50,413 bases of DNA from Gnetum montanum (GCA_015680685.1 MNCI01002111.1:125610-176022), one strand, 5' to 3'; positions 11,875 through 22,905 are shown, counted from the stretch's first letter. The notes: generated by a model from the letters alone, not told the origin. Translations and numbers: made by a program.

Positions 11875-13271
11875 CTTTACTTTTGCAGAAAAAATTAAGA
11901 CCTTTGAAGTTATATACATTCATTTTGAAAATGTGAAAGAGAGAAGCTTGCAAGCTAATGTACACAACACCCTTGTAGGTTACACATGGTTGGTGATTGA
12001 ATATATGAGGAAGTACCTTCCTAACTTGGAGCATGCAAGGTCGATCCATTTTTTCACATTAGGATCATCTAACATATCAACCATAGATGTGATTGCCACA
12101 AGGATATGTTATTTGAGCCAACAATGAAAATTTGTATTTTGTGTTTAGGGTAGGAAGGTCATCTTACCTTGGAATCAGGATTTGTTGAGGGATTGGTTTA
12201 ATTTCCTTGATGTTGGATTGGTGGTTGAGGGAAATGATAAGTTGTGAGTGGTTGATCAAGAGATGATCAACAAGTGGGCTTAGTATGGTGATGTAGTTCA
12301 TAACATTTCTAAGTGTGAAAATTGCAATCTAGTGCACATGTACCACCTATTTATTGACAAGATGCTTTGTGACAAGATTAGACAATGCAAGATTGCTTCT
12401 TCTCTTAGACTTTCAATCATTACAATATCATGATCCATGGCACTCACTATGATTTTGCTAGCTATCTAGATGAGAAGGTATGTAATGAGTTGGCCATTAT
12501 TAACATCAAGGATGATGAAAGTTCCAACAACTTCATTAACTTCAACTTTTATTATGGGATGTTGCATTCCTTTATAGAGTTGTTGGCCTACTCTAACTAT
12601 GAGGGAAATGTGTTGAATGAAGAAGACTTCTCTTGTCCTATGTGTCAACATGTAACAAACATCATGATGATCATTCTGATGGTTCTCGGTGGTCCTCTGG
12701 AGGTAGAATTGTCATTGTAGGAGGGTATAGCTAAGTCCTCTATTCCTGATAGCATGACACTACTTAGAAAATGACCACTTTGTGGAAACTAGTGCACAAG
12801 ATGGAGGTGGTGAAGGAGTGTGCCTTTGACATAAAATACAAGGGCTAGATGGTTAAGAAGATGAGAGCAATTAATATTGTAGTTAATATATGTGACTTGG
12901 AGCGTGAGGAGTTAGAAGTAGAAGTGGCCATAACAGTAGCAAGATTAGGTAAGCTGGAAAATTATTCTTATTTTATTATTTTTATTGTTAGCATTTTTGT
13001 AGTTTAATGATTTTACCATTTTTATATTTTTATTTTTAATTTTTTATGTTGACTAATTTTCCCTTGTTTGTTGTTGTTTTATAGTTGCAATGAAGGAAAT
13101 AAAAAGAAAAAAGAAAAAGGAGAGCAAGAAGCATTGGCTATTTCTCCAGCCCCTCTGCTTTGCATTACTAATGTAATGACCATGGACCTAATATCCAATT
13201 TTCCTGAGGAACTCTTCTATGGTCAACAACTTCTCATATACCTCAATAACACTGAGGGAGCATATGAATAG
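11875..13271 (+). pseudogene. Remnant of an unidentified spliced gene
   Basis: Plus-strand frames at 11864-12127, 12430-12720 and about 12770-12950 encode plausible protein pieces (for example YMRKYLPNLEHARSIHFFTL and CDLEREELEVEVAITVARL), separated by frameshifts and stops. A good donor (TTAG then GTAAGC, about 12951) and an acceptor after a T-rich tract (TTTTATAG, about 13084) suggest one intron. A Lys-rich exon then ends with a stop near 13271. I do not recognise the product. It could be a host gene relic or an accessory gene of another retroelement. It forms the sequence between E3 and E2. Confidence 0.35.
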
Positions 13272-13297
13272 TAAATTAAAGTCGTATCGTTCATTTT

Positions 13298-14176
13298 TGA
13301 TGAGTGACGAGGTACCCCTATGCTCAACCATACAAATATGAGTGTGTATGCATGATATGGTCGAACTCCATAGACGAACTAGTTGTGGCACCTACACAGT
13401 TATATGTTGATCGTAGTTTATTTTCTTTCTACCTGAACTAGTATTTGCTTTGTCACGTATGGTTTAGCCTAGGGTGAGGTGTATGATGTGATTTCTAACA
13501 CTATGCTACTCCTAAAGATAATGAGAAATAATCTTGATTAAGCTAATAAGAAATATGAAATAAGATCTAAGCTAGCCTAAGTGTGATGAGAATCCATCCT
13601 TGATCATCCATACACATCTTGGACTTTGTGTACTACGTTAATGATTACCAAGCGCACATTACTTGAACACTACTTGATACGCTACTGGCTTTCCACATAG
13701 TGACACTTAAATGTTCATGATTAAGACGTACTCATTCCACATTAATAACAGGAATAGTAAATGACGATAAAGAAATATTAACTAAGAAAATAATAAATAA
13801 TAATTAACAATTAAACAATTAAAAACTAAATGAATGCTGCAATGATGGAGTAATCTTGATCTTTATTGTCGATCGTGTCTGTGTCCAAGTACATCACACT
13901 TGAACAAAGGTTCCATATAATTACAAGAATCACACTATAGGCATGCACTTGGGAAAAGGAACTAAAAATTAACAAAAATTGACAAAAACACTTTACCTAA
14001 AGACTTATTAGCCAAAGACCCATCCCCATGCATGTAAGTGCTATATTTATAGGTCAACATAGAAATCATGATATCGTGTATACAAGATCTTATCCAGGCT
14101 AACATATCAGGTATCCAATATCTTGTACTTGATATCATGTACCTGATATTAGGGCCTGGAAAACTGTGATTCATCA
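13298..14176 (-). repeat. E2 3' LTR (879 bp)
   Basis: It matches 46724-47602 along its whole length with scattered differences. On the minus strand the U3 holds GATATC/GTAC repeats (14060-14160), then a TATA box (TATAAATATAG, 14041-14052), then R-U5. The fragment 13713-14176 recurs at 41226-41689. Confidence 0.85.
14041..14160 (-). promoter_or_regulatory. E2 LTR promoter: GATATC/GTAC repeats and TATA box
   Basis: On the minus strand, partly palindromic copies of GATATC alternating with GTAC lie immediately before TATAAATATAG. The same arrangement is in the 5' LTR (about 47465-47575) and in the LTR fragment at 41550-41670. The number and spelling of the repeats differ slightly between copies. 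Confidence 0.6.
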
Positions 14177-14188
14177 TACCCCCATGAC
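14177..14188 (-). other. E2 polypurine tract
   Basis: The minus strand reads GTCATGGGGGTA directly before the 3' LTR (TGATGAATC). This is the expected priming site for plus-strand DNA. The E1 tract at 41198-41210 (AGTCGTGGGGGTA) is nearly the same. Confidence 0.7.
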
Positions 14189-14364
14189 TAAATAAAAACT
14201 CATCCTTGAGTCAAATAAAGTGAGGAACAAGTTCATTCAATTACAAATAGTGGATAGGTATGGGATTGTTAAATGACCTTGGAATATTTCATGTGGCAAT
14301 GTGGGATTAAATAAAATTTGGACACAAACAAAAAATACAAAATTTATGGAACTCATGTGGTTTC

Positions 14365-14776
14365 CAGTGGTGGTGGCTCCTTCATAGGTGCCTTTCCTTT
14401 GTCCTACACTTCAGGCTTCTGAGATTGATACCGTTGAAGAAGCACCTAAAGTTTCTCCTCTTCTATTTGAGGATCATGAGCCATCCATAATGATGTTCCA
14501 ATTTTTGATGGAGTCGACACTTCCCATAGACATGACAATTATGAGAACATTTGATTAGCTTTGACATACCATGCTGCAAATAGTCATTGTTCCTCTTCAT
14601 AGGCTTTGGCCCTAACCTCTCCACCTTTTTCTTGGCCAGATTGTGTAGTGATAGGAGTTTCTTAATGGATGCTAAATGATTATGCTCCTACTCTGCATGA
14701 GGTCCTTGGCCTCTACCTCCTCTCGGGCATTTAGCTACATGTTGAGAAAGTCCTCCTTGTTGTCCTCTTTTAGGGG
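14365..14776 (-). pseudogene. E2 ORF2, internally deleted
   Basis: The start at 14776 begins MAPKRGQQGG, preceded by TGATTACAG. It aligns with the E1 ORF2 start (MALKHGQ, 38258). After about 40 residues the homology jumps to the C-terminal part of E1 ORF2: KPMKRNNDY, then a WEVSTPSNIGT-like piece, then EEEKL and KGKAPMKKPPPL in the related copy. So about 2.4 kb of the central region is missing compared with E1, including the plant-transposon-type domain and most of the coiled coil. Stops are also present. The same deletion is in the duplicated copy at 41867-42294. Confidence 0.6.
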
Positions 14777-16140
14777 CCATCTGTAATCACACAAGGACCA
14801 ATTGTTAATAAGGTTGTTTAAAGAAATTTGGTTATCTTATACCTTACTCATTACCTTTAATAAATGTTTAATTCATTGTTTAGTGTGATTCTAAAGTTAG
14901 ATATTTTTCAAGGTAGTTGCCCTAAAAGTTTAATGTTGGACTTGATCTGTTTAGGTAACACATAAAAGGACATTTAATGGTTCTAAGAAATGTTTGATAA
15001 AATGAAGACAAAGGAAAGAATAGATTTGGAAATGGAGTATTTGGAGGGTATAAAATGATATGGTGGTGTGCAACAAGTACAAATTACAAAAGTCACACAA
15101 GTGGATCCTCCCCAAAGTGGGTTCGAACCTATAATGCCCTTGTGTAACCACACCTTAAAATGTCTGTAGGCACTAGAAGGGTTAAATGCAACCCACACCT
15201 ATGCAACAAAACACACACATGTTAAGCACCACCATTATGAGGTATGAATTCTATGCCACACAAGACACAAGTTATAAGCACTTGGACAATGAGATGAGAC
15301 GAATTACAGAAGGGATTGCAGAGATCAAGATGTGAGGTATCTTACCTTGGACACAATGAATTCTAAGTGTTGTGTGTGATTAAAGTACCATTAGCCTTTC
15401 GCTCCAAGATCAAAATCAAGTCCATACCTCTGATCAGTGACATTGCATTGTTTCATCCCAATGATAGACAACCATAAGGGCATCATGATAGCAAGGCATA
15501 CGATCACTTGGCATTTTTCGCAAGGGAGGAGTGATTCAAATTTTTCTATGGCACATTTTCTTGGTCTTTTTATTTTTTCTTCATTTCTTATTGTTACCCT
15601 TACTTTTCTTTTTCTCTTCTCTTTTTTTTCCTTGCATTTTTCTCCTTTTGGCCACTTTTTGGACTTTTTTCTTTTCAAAAGTGATCCAAATAAGCTGCCA
15701 ACCTTCAGCCATGGGTGCATGTCTTTCCAATGGGACCCCCGAAAATAGCATTGAGTGCCTTTATCACAACTCTTACTCCCATTTTTCGTTAGATCTACAA
15801 GGATCTTAGTACAACCACGCTACATGATAGCACCTACAAATGTCACCAAAAAGAATCCACAAGCTCCCTTGATGCCACACCCTTTCCATTCCCTCTTAGT
15901 TCATCACTCTTTACTTTGGGCATAATGAGTACAAAGTTATTTTAAGTTTTAAAGATAACAATAATATCATCGTACCCATAGTAGAACCTCTTATTAATAG
16001 AATGGGTGGGTGGACGTTTTGGGCTCACTGTCCAAATAATTAGTCACTTGTGACTCAATAGCATAGAAAAAAACCTCAACAGATAGGTTACATGAGTGTT
16101 TTATTCATAGATGAGATTACCCACAAAAAGATAAAACAAC
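14777..16140 (-). other. E2 spacer between gag and ORF2
   Basis: Noncoding. On the minus strand it corresponds to 36480-37500 of E1 and is duplicated at 42295-43660. A Lys-rich frame (15391-15720) is low-complexity and differs in frame between copies, so I do not call it a gene. A segment around 15060-15170 with GGTTCGAACC is conserved in outline in all copies. Confidence 0.6.
16136..16140. repeat. Target site duplication ACAAC, left copy, of E1
   Basis: ACAAC directly precedes the E1 5' LTR and is repeated at 44450-44454 after the E1 3' LTR. Removing E1 leaves one copy and restores the continuity of the E2 spacer. Confidence 0.75.
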
Positions 16141-16915
16141 TGATGAGTCATCATTTGGTCCACCGTGATATCGCAACCTGTCGCCCCATCTATAAATAAG
16201 AGGTAGATAGATGAGTTTGGGGAGTTCTTAGTTTTTAGTTTAAGTGTAAGCTTTTGTAGTTATTCTCTAAACCCTTCTCTCTGAGTGTATGCCCACAGTG
16301 TGGTGATTATAATTGTATGACATCATGATTCGAGTATGACGTACTTGGACATGCACATGACCAAAAATAAAGATCGAGATTACTTCATCATTGCAGCATT
16401 CACTTAGATTAATTATTTACTTAATTACTATTTATTGCTTTCCTAATTAATCTCTCTCACCCTTAACTCCTATTAAACGTGGAATGAGTACGACTTGATT
16501 ACGAGCATTTAAGTGTGACTACTTGGTAACCCAGTAGCATACCTAGGATCTACACTTGGTAATCCCAGTAGTAGTCATGCACAAATTCCAAGATGTGTAT
16601 GGATAATCAAGGAATGGATGCTCATCGCACTTAGGCTAGCTAGATTCTCTCTCACCCTTTCTCTCTTAGCTTAGTTAATATTATCTTCCATTGCCTTCAG
16701 GAGTAGCATTAGGTTAGAAACCATATCATACACCTCACCCTGGACTAAACCATACATGACATAGCTAATACTAGTCTAAGTGGGAAGACAATGAACTGTA
16801 GCCTAAGGCTAACTATCTAGATGCCACAACTAGTCCGTCCACGGAGTTCGACCAGATCATGCATGTAACGCTCGTATTCGTATGGTTGAGTGTAGGGGTA
16901 CCTCACCACTCATCA
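16141..16915 (+). repeat. E1 5' LTR (775 bp)
   Basis: It starts TGATGAGTC and ends CACTCATCA next to the primer site. A TATA box (TATAAATAAG) lies at 16191-16200, about 20 bases after a GATATC word. It lacks about 14 bases near 16168 that are present in the copy at 43661-44449, where they lie between short direct repeats (ATATCGC). Confidence 0.85.
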
Positions 16916-16916
16916 T

Positions 16917-16934
16917 TGGCATCATTGCCGGGGA
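16917..16934 (+). other. E1 primer binding site (tRNA-Asp type)
   Basis: TGGCATCATTGCCGGGGA begins one base after the LTR. It differs little from TGGCGCCGTTGCCGGGGA, the sequence complementary to the tRNA-Asp 3' end used by Athila-like elements. Confidence 0.75.
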
Positions 16935-17056
16935 CGGTGCTAGTTATCTAGATTAGTTATATCATACAGGGTTACTGTATAGGAATTAACGATATATCTT
17001 TTAGGAAGAAATCATTATAAAAAGTCACATATAAATTCACGCACAATTGCACAACC

Positions 17057-17949
17057 ATGCCTCTCCTACAAGACTATGATAATGCCATACCTAGTGAGGA
17101 AATTCATTGGAGAACCGATGAATTATATGACAATGAAGATTGGAGTACGCAATCTAAGGTGGGGATTTCTTATAAACATAAATGAAGGTAACATCATCCC
17201 AATGCATGAAAGCATAACCTACTTGATGATGATGAACCCCCACTGGCCACTACAAGCCTAACACAAATACAAGAGGCTATTCGAATCTCCCATAGGCATC
17301 GTAAAGAGAGTCATTTACCCACGCTTGATTTTAAAAACTTTCCTATTTTTTTAGGAGGCTATGACTTAGATCCGCATCAACATTTACAAGCCTTCTATAA
17401 TGCCTGCCCATGGAACAACATTGATAACAGCTAGCAAAAACTTAAGCTCTTTCCTATGACACTCGTTGGCCAAGCAAAAGTATGGTATAGATCATTAAAA
17501 CCAAATTCAATATGACATTGGTCAACAATGGTAGAACTTTTTAATGAAAGATATCAAACCTATGCAAGAGTGTCAGCCTTGAGGAAACAAATCCAAGAGT
17601 GGAAACAAGCATAACATGAACCCTTGGACATGGCTTTAGAAAGATATTATGCACTGTTAAACAACTTTCTAGGCCATGATTTCTCTGAGGAAAGGCTAAT
17701 GTACCATATCATTGATGGGCTTTGTGATGAAATAAGAGAAACCCTAGGGATGTGTGTCTAAGGTCAACTATACGAACTACGAACCCATCAACTCCAAGAG
17801 CTTATTAAGCGGGTAGCAAAAGAAGAAGAAAAAATGGCTAGATGGGAGAGTGTTGAATAACATCAACAGGACCAAAATCTCAACTTAACAAAGGTCCATG
17901 GTCATAAAAAGGAGAAATCAACTAATCACAAGGGGAAAGAACCACCTTT
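17057..17949 (+). pseudogene. E1 gag, 5' part (interrupted by E4)
   Basis: The start MPLLQDYDNA with HWRTDE matches the E2 gag start MSLSQDNDNA with HWRTNE. The retrotransposon gag core follows: LDFKNFPIFLGGYDLDPHQH, LFPMTLVGQAKVWYRSL, LFNERYQTYARVSALRKQI, LERYYALLNNF and EERLMYHIIDGL. These match the PF03732-type pattern (G-x-DP-x-HL, F-x-x-x-L-x-G-x-A-x-x-WY). E1 lacks most of the segment between the N-terminus and the core that E2 retains. Stops are present (for example near 17200 and 17430). In intact relatives gag forms the capsid that packages the RNA. E4 is inserted in the codons for EPPLL at 17950. Confidence 0.8.
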
Positions 17950-17954
17950 GTTGG
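17950..17954. repeat. Target site duplication GTTGG, left copy, of E4
   Basis: GTTGG precedes the E4 LTR and is repeated at 35271-35275. Removing E4 with one copy leaves the E1 gag frame open across the junction. Confidence 0.85.
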
Positions 17955-19115
17955 TGTACTGCATGAAATCTTCGGTCTCCAGCTGGAAGGAAATAAAGAC
18001 CATGGGATCGCAGGACGCGCACAGAAGACCCTACCTTCGCCTGAGGGCGAGCTGGAATGCATGAAGGTAGAGTACCTTGGGTGGTCCGCACGCGAATCAG
18101 ACAAGGATTTCCCTGAACGTATGCCGAAGTGCTATACGCTAGGTTATGCGTAAACGGCATAACGGTCATAAATGAGAGCGTAAACAGCGTAACAGATGCA
18201 AACAGAGCGTAAATGTAAATGAGCGTAAATAGAACACATGTAAGAAATCAGCGTAAACTGTAAACGATGGTATTAGAGAATGAAAATACAGTGCACCAGT
18301 CTAACGCAGTTGTGATGGGACACAAGGCGGACGAAAAGCCCCGGTGGATACAGGGATGACTTGGCTGGTTTAGACTGTAGGCGGAGCGTAGAGACTATGT
18401 GCCTAGCATACAGGACTATCCAGCGTAAAAGGGTTTTAGCTCTAGTGCGTAGCGTAAATGTTCTCTGGTATGCTCTGGGATTTTGCCAACCATCCTTGTA
18501 CAAGTGGAAAAGTGGGGTTTTTATACCGATTGTTACGCTAGACTCGAGTTGGGCGATATGTGGACGTTGACTGGGCACAAAAGGGCGTAATATTTACAAG
18601 TGTACAACATATTACATCTGCTGAGTGTATACGCTGGGCATATACGTTGTATCAAGTTGGCGTAGACTCTGGGTGTATACGTTACATGTGCTGGGCATAT
18701 ACGCCGAGCGTATATGCCGACAATGGCTGGGCGTATACGCCGGGCATATACGCTGATGGTTGCCGACTTGCATCAATTCTTGCTCTTCGGTGCTGTCTTC
18801 ATTCTATCTTGGAGACTCCATGTCAGGCGTAAACATTTTTCATACCCGCCGAGCGTACATGTGAAGTGTACGTTGGGCGTGTAAGTTGGACGTCTACGCT
18901 GGGCATATACGTTGTTGATGTTGGGCGTATACGCTAAGCATATACATTGTGGATGTCGAGTGTATACACTGGTACTGCATACTTAGTGAAAATTAAGCCT
19001 TTTGATCCCCAAAGTTGCAATGTGCGACACCAAGTGTAGCTGTGGTTGTTCGTGGGTCCCAGGGACCTACTTCTTGTCGGACAAGTATCAAGCTCGAAAT
19101 TTTTGTGGTGTTTCA
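17955..19115 (-). repeat. E4 3' LTR (1161 bp)
   Basis: Ends TG (17955) and CA (19115). It matches 34400-35270 except for about 250 bases (18131-18380) that are missing there at an assembly N. It contains GCGTAAA-rich (18135-18260) and GCGTATACGC-rich (18590-18960) tracts. A minus-strand TATA (GGTATAAAAACCCC) lies at about 18515-18528. Confidence 0.9.
18590..18960. repeat. Array of GCGTATACGC-type palindromes in E4 3' LTR
   Basis: Repeated GCGTATACGC and variants (GCATATACGC, GCGTATATGC) are separated by 6-25 bases, often with CTGGGC or CGAGC linkers. The decamer is its own reverse complement and has a CpG at each end. Variants fit C-to-T decay at the CpGs. On the minus strand the array lies upstream of the LTR TATA box, so it occupies U3. 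Confidence 0.8.
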
Positions 19116-19129
19116 TTGGCCCCTCTTTG
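19116..19129 (-). other. E4 polypurine tract
   Basis: The minus strand reads CAAAGAGGGGCCAA directly before the 3' LTR start TGAAACACC. This is the expected place and composition for plus-strand priming. Confidence 0.75.
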
Positions 19130-20140
19130 TTGACGCTTGGAGCAATCGACCCAAGAAGCGTCGACAAAGAAGTGCAAAACACCACAAGCAACTTGATAGA
19201 GACTTTGTCCATTGCCACTTTACTAGACGTTATCGCACCGTGTTCAGTAGTACATGGGATTGGGAAAGTGAATTTTGTGGCTGGTAGGAAAACGGAGATT
19301 GTGGGGATCGATCACTACCCAAGGGTTTGTGCTGGGGAAATGGGATGCTCAGGTGTGCGGCATGCTGGTCCTTGTCAATAGCCATTGTTTAGCAGACTCA
19401 GAGTTCAGACATGCGATGTGCCTTCTTTGGCGGAATAAGGCTCCTGGTTAGTGTTCAAGAGAACTTGTTGGCAAGACCAAAGCCATAGGGAGATGTGTTA
19501 CATGCTTTGGAGGAACAGGGCCCGTGTTTAATATTTTAGGCGGGTTCCTATTGGCGGAGAGCCAAAGCCATGCTACTGGATGCTGCTTGACCATTTTGGA
19601 CATGAGTACTCTGTTTTGAGACAACTACCTTCCCGCCTGGGGCTTATATGGGAAGTGCCAAGGTTTTTTTTTGAGAAATCATAGACTTTGCATTGATTTT
19701 GTACTCATGTGCAAGCGCTATGTCATGTGTCGCGACTGCTTCAAGGAGTCACAGTATGCGACAGCATGTTTAAAGTTTTGGGTGTACTGGGTGTATCAAA
19801 GGGGTGACTGAATATAATGTGTTGGTGAACGAATAAGGAATGAGTCAGTGAATGGGGATGTACTAGTGAACGGTTTGATTTAGTCTTGCCATGTGTGCTG
19901 TGAACATTGTCCCATCTTGCTGCTTGTGACAAAATGCATTCTTATGCGAAAAAATCTGGGTGTCATCCTGCAAACACAACTCCAAGGAGACAAGAAAACC
20001 ATGAGTGAATGATCGAGCTTAGACTTACACGGCGGTAGATTGTATGTCAATGGTAGCAGCATTGGTAGGATCTTCTGATGGCAGGTGATGTAGTGATGAA
20101 GCTTCAATGTGGCGGCAGATTGATGAACCAGAGATGAACT
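19130..20140 (-). other. E4 3' untranslated region
   Basis: About 1 kb between the hairpin repeats and the purine tract. Short frames on both strands show no family resemblance. The composition is less AT-rich than in E1 to E3. I see no gene here. Confidence 0.45.
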
Positions 20141-20144
20141 TGCC

Positions 20145-20505
20145 AATTTATAGTCTTGGTGGACTATCATGGGTTAGTTTTATGTCGTAACCCGTTGGAA
20201 ATTGCTTGTTTAGCGTCGTGGTGGACGTTACATTGCCATTTTTAGTCTTAGCGGACTATGAGGAGGCAAGCTAGTTTATAGTCTTAGCGGACTCCGATGG
20301 TTGTGACGGTGGCAGTTTACTATCGTGCCGGACGGGTGCTAGTTTATCGTCATTGTGGACACTGTGGGGTATCAGTTTATTGTCATGATCCCAGGACAGT
20401 TGTGGCGTCAGTTTTAAGTCATGATCCAAGACTATTCTATGGTATCAGTTTATTTTCATGATTCTAGGATGAGCTATGGTATCAATTTATAGTCGTGATC
20501 CAAGG
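20145..20505. repeat. Mini-hairpin tandem repeats, cluster A
   Basis: About eleven degenerate units of 25-40 bases, each starting AGTTTA or ATTTA followed by a small inverted repeat. Examples are ATAGTC-TTGGTG-GACTAT (20150-20167), TAGTC-TTAGCG-GACTA (near 20245), CGTC-GTGGTG-GACG and TGTC...GACA. The stem base before GTC changes together with its partner. The cluster lies between the integrase end and the 3' untranslated region of E4. Confidence 0.75.
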
Positions 20506-20529
20506 ACTCTTCACGTACCTGAGCTTGTA

Positions 20530-21700
20530 CTCAAATGTAGAACGGTTTTAGGAAGAAGTGATTGGTTGGATTCACGAGTTCGTTTCCTTCCATATCGGCT
20601 AGCTTGAATGCTCCATTGTCAAATTCTTTAATGACCAAGTAAGGCCCTTCCCAGTTGGCTGAGAATTTGTCCGGGTGTTCCTGAACAGCTTTAAGCACAA
20701 GGTCACCTTCTTTAATAGGCCGCTTGTTGGTGTCATGCCGATGTCGTTGCCGCCGTTGTTTTTGATACTATTCAATTTGATCGAGGGTGTGCATGCGTTC
20801 TTCCTCCACCGAGTCAAGATCAACGATGCATAGATCATTGTTTTGCCCTTCGTCGAGGAGCCCAGAAAGTGTGATCCTTAAAGATGGTACCTACAGTTCC
20901 AAAGGTAAAACAGCTTCTGAACCGTAAACAAGACTGTATGGTGTCTTACCTGTCGAAGTTCGGTGCGTAGTACGGTATGCCCACAATGCGTATGTCAATT
21001 GCTCGTGCCATTTTCTTTTGCTCTGGGTAAGCATTTTCTTAAGTATTGTAATAATTGTCTTGTTTGTTGCTTCCACTTGTCCATTGCTCTGAGGATAGTA
21101 AGGTGATTAAAACGAGTGTTTGATCCCTAAATTTTCACAAAAGGCTTTGGTTTCAGCATTGCTAAATTGTGGCCCGTTGTCAGTGATGATTGTCATGGGA
21201 ATGCCAAAGCGGGTTACAATGTTTTCCAGAATGAAATTGCACACATGTTTGGATGTATTTTTTCAAAGGGGAGCAGCTTCTACCCACTTCGTGAAGTATT
21301 TTGTGGCAGTTATAATGAAACTATGGCCCGCGGAAGATGAGGGGGTTATCTGACCAATGAGGTCCAACCCCCACTTTTGAAAGGGCCATGTGATTTGCAT
21401 TGTATGCAACTCATTCGGTGGGACATGTATCAGATTGTTGTGTTTTTGACAAGTACTACATGTTTTGACTTTGGTGAGACAGTCGTATTCCATGTGTGGC
21501 CAATAATAGCCTAAGCGTCTGATCTTTGTTGCCATGGCTTTCGGTGCTATGTGTCCTCCGCATAGCCCCTCATGTACCTGTTCAACAATAGTTTGGGCAT
21601 TGGCACTACTAACGCATGTTAGTAATATGCCTTCGTAGGATCGACAACACAGTGTGTCCCCTACCAGGGTATACTGCTTAGAACGTTTCCACACTGCATC
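20530..21700 (-). pseudogene. E4 integrase
   Basis: On the minus strand the zinc-binding module (VHEGLCGGHIAP, then CSTCQKHNN) is followed by WGLDLIG (first catalytic Asp), TDNGPQFSN (second Asp, about 21180) and SNGQVEATNKT (catalytic Glu, about 21080). The C-terminal part has AYRTTHRTSTGKTPYSLVYG and a DLVLKAVQEHPDKFSANWEG-type tail before about 20550. One stop near 21110 and another near 20770 interrupt it. The family enzyme integrates the cDNA; all catalytic residues remain here. Confidence 0.9.
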
Positions 21701-21859
21701 TTTCTGTGCATTTGTTAGATGTCGTGGTGTTTCGCTGTGTAGAAGGTATTCTTTTATGTCATCGTACCATTCTATCACGTGTGTTGAACTAACAGATGCA
21801 ATTGGCAATGTGTCAAGGCTGTCGGTGATTGGTTCAGCACAACTAGTTATGGAGCTTGG

Positions 21860-22265
21860 CAACGTGTGGAACATGTTTGGTGATATGTTTAATGCTAATG
21901 TGGCTAACGCGTCTGCGATGGTGTTATCATTTCTAGAGACGTGCGGTACATCGATGTTTTCGAATCGCCTCATTAGGTGTTTTGCCAAGTCGCAGTATGG
22001 TTGTAAATGTTGGGCTTTGCATGTATAGACATCTATGACTTGGTTTATGACCAGTTGTGAGTCTCCTCTGACTACAAGCCGTGTGATGTTTAAAGCCAAA
22101 GCTGCCGCGAGACCTCTAAGGAGACCTTCATACTCTGCTATGTTGTTGGTACAGTGAAAGTTAAAACGATAGGCAAAGGGTCAGATCTCCCCGAAGGGAT
22201 AAGTGATGACAGCAGCTGCACTTCCTCCTCAAGAGGTAGATGCTCCATCAAAGTTTAAGATAGCC
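21860..22265 (-). pseudogene. E4 archaeal-type (second) RNase H
   Basis: The minus-strand translation has AILNFDGAST (first Asp), NIAEYEGLLRGLAAAL (Glu), VVRGDSQLVINQV (second Asp) and HVSRNDNTIADALATLA at the end. This is the order of an RNase HI of the archaeal/plant type, placed between the normal RNase H and integrase as in TAT elements. Stops lie near 22230 and 22180. It supports the clade assignment more than any other part. Confidence 0.88.
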
Positions 22266-22299
22266 TCGTAGTCGTCGGGCACTATGTCTATGGCGCTGA

Positions 22300-22905
22300 T
22301 ATTCTCATCTGGGAACTCTGGGTCTATAGTTGCTTGGTCGCGTGTTGGTGATGTTGTCATTTGATTTACTATAGCTTGACCCTTAACTGATGATTGCGCT
22401 ATGTAGTACAGGTCAAACTCAACTATCATGGCTTTCCACTGGCCTATTTGACTTGTTTCATAAATATTCCCTGTTATGGATCTTAGTACATTGTCCTTGC
22501 AAATTATGTAGACCTAGTTATGGAAGAGGTAATGTCGCCATTATCTTAGAGAAAAGACCAAAGCTAAACATGACTTCTCCACGTCGTTGTACTTTTTCTC
22601 GTGGGTAACTAATGCGTGGCTCAAGTAATACACAAGGACTTCAGTTCTGTCATCTCATTTCTGGTAAAGCATAGACGCAATGGACGAATCCGAACTAGCG
22701 AGGTAGATGTAGAATGGTTTATCGTTTTGCGGTGGATAAACCGTGGGTAACCGGGCAAGTGTTGTTTTAATGTTATCGAATTATTGTTGACACTGCAGAG
22801 TCCATTCAAAATGTATGTTCTTGCGTAACAGGTGGTTCATAGGTTTTAGTTTGTCTGTCAGTTTTTCTATGAAGCACCTGATAAATTGTAATCTGCCTTG
22901 TAGAC
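22300..22905 (-). pseudogene. E4 retroviral-type RNase H and connection
   Basis: Frames on the minus strand give PFYIYLASSDSSIASMLYQK, VYYLSHALVTHEKKYNDVEK and YIAQSSVKGQAIVNQM, matching Ty3/gypsy RNase H (usual LYLAVS, YYVSRAL..AE..Y..IEK and the end of the domain). At least three stops or frameshifts interrupt it. Confidence 0.8.

Larger units (their letters stand above)
13713..16915. repeat. Large duplicated block, left copy
   Basis: It contains part of the E2 3' LTR (464 bp), the E2 purine tract, ORF2, spacer and target site, plus the whole 5' LTR of E1. The right copy is 41226-44449. The LTR fragment is the same length in both; the middle part is 1964 against 1971 bp. In a 230-base stretch I compared by eye, about one base in twenty differs. 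Confidence 0.9.

Noticed and set aside
15060-15170. tRNA-like B box (GGTTCGAACC) in the spacer
   Set aside because: No A box or acceptor stem at the right distance, and the other spacer copies lack the intact TTCGA. It is part of the conserved spacer, not a tRNA gene.
15391-15748. Lys-rich (minus) and Phe/Leu-rich membrane-like (plus) frames
   Set aside because: They come from a pyrimidine-rich tract; the frames differ between the two copies (43019-43368) and no family is recognised.
13298-16915. Compound long LTR made of two inverted LTRs, copied to both ends by reverse transcription
   Set aside because: The target site ACAAC next to 16141 and its partner at 44450 show that the left part is E2 flank. 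The block is better explained by DNA-level copying.
20145-20505. CRISPR-like array
   Set aside because: Units are adjacent and degenerate without spacers of constant length, and the context is a plant retrotransposon.
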